A stretch of 8,151 bases of DNA from Thermoplasmata archaeon. Its GTDB lineage: Archaea; Thermoplasmatota; Thermoplasmata; Lutacidiplasmatales; UBA184. The notes under the pieces are model-generated. The model did not search any database. It was not told where the DNA came from and saw nothing but the letters and a program-made list of their open reading frames with translations. The stretch covers positions 1 to 8,151 of the forward strand of contig JASHVA010000078.1 in assembly GCA_030039715.1 (NCBI GenBank), in the 5' to 3' direction. Position 1 is the first letter of the stretch. Every line of letters begins with the position of its first letter. The translations under genes and the position numbers were made by a program. Of the stretch, positions 6,390 to 8,151 are shown piece after piece.

Positions 6390-7982
6390 CTATTCCCTGA
6401 CGGGGATCGTGGGGAGGGGCAAACGGTCCGGATACCGATTCGGGTCGGCGATCTCCCGGCCCGTGCCCTTCGCCGGGCTGTAGAGACCGTGCATCCGCGC
6501 GAGTCCATCGAGGAACTCGATGAAGCCTCGGAACACGGAACGGTAGATCTGCGTGTGGTTGCCCTCCCAGTCGAAGAAGTCGTTGAGCAGGCTTCGCGAC
6601 TGGCGCAGACCGTGGGTCAGCGCCCGCATCAGGAGCTCCTCTTGCAGCGGGGAGAGCCGGTCCCGTCGGAACCAGTCGCGGGACTTCAGATGGCCCAGCG
6701 GGACGAAGAACATCGGCACGAGGATCGCCTTGAAGTCCCAGAGGTCGTCGATGAGGTCGATCGTCGCCCGGACGTCGTCCTCGGTTTCCTGGGGGAGGCC
6801 GACGATGAACGTGCACGCCGGAAAGACGTGGTTGTCGTTCATCAGGCCGGCGGCTTGGATGACCAGCTCGGGCCACTGCGAGGCCTTGAACGGGGCGACC
6901 TTGCCCGGCATCGCGGCCGTGATCATCCGGGGCGAACCGGTCTCGACCCCGACCTCGACGCCCCACCACTTCTGCTTGTCGTCGAGGAGCACTTCGCCGC
7001 ACTTCTGGAGGAGCTTCGGCTTGGTCATCAACGAGGCGACCGCGACGTGGCTCCAGCCGACCTGCTCGTAGTACTGCTTCGCGAGCTTGAGGAGCGGGAT
7101 CAGCTTCTCCTCGTGCGGCATCACGTTCGGGCTGCCGTAGAAGAAGACGTCGTCGGAGTGCAAGAGGCCCTTGCGCACGCCGATCTTCGCGTTGACCTTG
7201 AGCTCCTCCTCGATCTTGTCGAGCGGATACCAGCGCGTCGGACGGGTCGTCACCGAGCAAAACGAGCAGCCGCGGCAGCAGCCGCGCCCGATCTCGATGA
7301 GGCCGTTCACGCTCGGGAACTTGATCGAGGAGATCTGATCGACGCGCGGTGAGTCCCGAGGGCTCATCACCACGTGCGGCGGCATGAACTCGTCCCGCAG
7401 CGCCTTGCCGACGATCTCGCGGACGAAGAGGTCCGCCTCGCCCTCGACGACGGTGTCGATGCCCCCGATCGAGTCCAGGAACTCCTGGATGAACGGCAGT
7501 TTCATCCGAGTGGCGGGCGAGAGCTGCCAGGCGCACGGACCGCCCGCGATGATCTTGAGACCCTGCTTCCGTGCCTCGACGACCGCGGGCTGCCGGAGCA
7601 TTCGCTTGAAGTTCACGGAGTTGAGCGGCTCCTTCTTCATCACGCCGCCGAACGTCGAGCTCGGCGGGTTGAGGCCGAAGTAGTCGTGACCCGACACGAG
7701 CAGCACCTTCGCCTCGCCCGGCATGTACTTCGAGAGGTAGCTGGGGTGGACGATGCGCGCGTCGTACCCCGCGTCGATGAGCGACGCCTCGATCTTCCGC
7801 ATCCCGTACGGCGCCTGCCGCGGGAAGCCGTTCTCGTCGCACTTCATCGTCGGGAAGAACAGCTTCTGGTAGGCGGCTTCCGGCAGGATGTAGGCCGGCG
7901 TGGTCGTACCGAACCCCAGGAACTCCTTCCCGTGGTGGTTGCTCATCATCGTCCAGTCGCAGGTGATCACTACTTCCGGCAT
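6390..7982 (-). CDS. B12-binding domain radical SAM protein, archaeal (function unassigned; GDGT ring synthase-like candidate)
   Basis: This 530-residue protein has a cobalamin-binding Rossmann-like domain (about 60-190, including HDYFGLNPPSSTFGG at 99-113, IIAGGPCAWQL at 144-154 and VVEGEAD at 178-184). There is no DxHxxG motif, as is usual when this domain precedes a radical SAM domain. The radical SAM domain follows, with CX3CX2C at Cys235, Cys239 and Cys242 and an extra adjacent Cys236. Other radical SAM landmarks are VEVGVETGSPRMI (342-354) and IVGLPQETEDDV (393-404). Such enzymes do methylations, cyclisations or C-C bond formation. The N-terminus (TMMSNHHGKEFLGF) looks like an archaeal subfamily that I associate with lipid-modifying enzymes such as GDGT ring synthases; this is a weak inference. 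Only nine Cys are present, which argues against the cluster-rich tetraether synthase (Tes). ATG 7982 has GGGGGT five bases upstream. Lys and Arg are about equal (31 and 32), unlike the Arg-dominated neighbours. Confidence 0.9.
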   Translation of the reverse strand: MPEVVITCDWTMMSNHHGKEFLGFGTTTPAYILPEAAYQKLFFPTMKCDENGFPRQAPYGMRKIEASLIDAGYDARIVHPSYLSKYMPGEAKVLLVSGHDYFGLNPPSSTFGGVMKKEPLNSVNFKRMLRQPAVVEARKQGLKIIAGGPCAWQLSPATRMKLPFIQEFLDSIGGIDTVVEGEADLFVREIVGKALRDEFMPPHVVMSPRDSPRVDQISSIKFPSVNGLIEIGRGCCRGCSFCSVTTRPTRWYPLDKIEEELKVNAKIGVRKGLLHSDDVFFYGSPNVMPHEEKLIPLLKLAKQYYEQVGWSHVAVASLMTKPKLLQKCGEVLLDDKQKWWGVEVGVETGSPRMITAAMPGKVAPFKASQWPELVIQAAGLMNDNHVFPACTFIVGLPQETEDDVRATIDLIDDLWDFKAILVPMFFVPLGHLKSRDWFRRDRLSPLQEELLMRALTHGLRQSRSLLNDFFDWEGNHTQIYRSVFRGFIEFLDGLARMHGLYSPAKGTGREIADPNRYPDRLPLPTIPVRE

Positions 7983-8033
7983 GGAATACCCCCGAACCGT
8001 GCGGCGAGGAGAGCTACCTCGAGCACGAGCCCC

Positions 8034-8044
8034 CCCCTTTTAGC
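8034..8044 (-). promoter_or_regulatory. Candidate TATA box of the radical SAM gene
   Basis: On the minus strand GCTAAAAGGGG is the only A-rich patch upstream of the radical SAM ATG. It is centred about 57 bases before the start, so a transcript would begin near 8013 with a leader of about 30 bases that includes the GGGGGT ribosome binding site. Unlike the divergent pair near 4150 this would be a leadered mRNA. The A-run abuts an eight-base G run (C run on the plus strand). Confidence 0.4.
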
Positions 8045-8094
8045 GGTTGCGATTCGGCCGAGCATCGTCTCCATCGGAGAAAGTGGCGCCGAGG

Positions 8095-8151
8095 TTACTC
8101 GAAGTCCCCCTCGTCGTCGTCGCGCGGAAGGACTCCGTCGAGCGACTCGCC
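8095..8151 (-). CDS. Possible C-terminal end of an unidentified minus-strand gene
   Basis: Reading the minus strand from the right edge gives 18 codons, GESLDGVLPRDDDEGDFE, then TAA at 8097-8095. Sixteen of 18 codons end in G or C, as in the real genes here, and acidic C-terminal tails are common in archaeal proteins. The tail is too short to name a family. It would lie 112 bases upstream of the radical SAM gene in the same direction. A competing reading exists on the plus strand: a GTG at 8083-8085, preceded by GGAG at 8075-8078, opens a frame beginning MAPRLLEVPLVVVARKDSV to the edge. Only one is likely to be real; I slightly favour the minus-strand tail. Confidence 0.4.
   Translation of the reverse strand, partial: GESLDGVLPRDDDEGDFE

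Noticed and set aside
6078..7352. 424-codon plus-strand open frame
   Set aside because: It overlaps the JAMM gene in a wrong frame and then lies antisense to the radical SAM gene. The Glu/Asp/Val/Leu/Arg bias is the usual antisense pattern of GC-rich genes.
5728..7842. 704-codon minus-strand open frame
   Set aside because: It overlaps the radical SAM gene in another frame and runs antisense to the JAMM and nadK genes. No motif is present, and Arg/Ala/Gly richness marks it as a shadow.
8107..8121. GTC triplet repeat near the right edge as a tandem repeat
   Set aside because: Only three perfect copies, explained by three consecutive Asp codons in the probable minus-strand coding tail.

Overview
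The window reads as a compact chromosomal segment of a high-GC archaeon. The archaeal assignment rests on the gene families: an archaeal NOG1-type GTPase, an aCPSF2-type beta-CASP ribonuclease, an archaeal-type inositol monophosphatase/FBPase-like enzyme, an archaeal NAD kinase, a JAMM peptidase of the short archaeal type, and an archaeal-style B12-binding radical SAM protein. It is supported by TATA-like boxes placed about 25-28 bases before start codons that lack a ribosome binding site (leaderless style). A Thermoplasmatota-like lineage is my best guess, but this is inference from style and not proven. I see no mobile element, tRNA, rRNA, CRISPR array or phage gene.

Layout from left to right. 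Positions 1-1644 (minus strand) hold the two halves of the glycine decarboxylase P-protein: gcvPA complete, followed by gcvPB, of which only the first 88 codons are inside the window. The two overlap by ATGA. A 114-base divergent promoter region separates gcvPA from the plus-strand NOG1-like GTPase (1759-2859). This GTPase converges with the minus-strand aCPSF2-like ribonuclease (2856-4097), and the two stop codons share one CTAG. A second divergent promoter region (4098-4194) drives the ribonuclease one way and a plus-strand three-gene operon the other way: an IMPase/NADP-phosphatase-like enzyme, NAD kinase, and a JAMM metallopeptidase (4195-6384), each overlapping the next. This operon converges, with a 5-base gap, on a minus-strand B12-binding radical SAM gene (6390-7982). 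The last 170 bases hold the promoter of that gene and, probably, the acidic C-terminal tail of another minus-strand gene cut by the window edge.

Functionally this is mostly core metabolism and information processing: glycine/one-carbon metabolism, large ribosomal subunit assembly, RNA 3'-end maturation, NAD(P) balance and ubiquitin-like protein turnover. The two points most worth following are the IMPase-NAD kinase pair, a two-gene counterpart of the NADP phosphatase/NAD kinase fusion known from Methanocaldococcus jannaschii, and the radical SAM gene, whose protein is far richer in lysine than its neighbours and which could be a membrane-lipid modifying enzyme of the GDGT ring synthase kind. 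I did not find a clearly new multi-gene system here.
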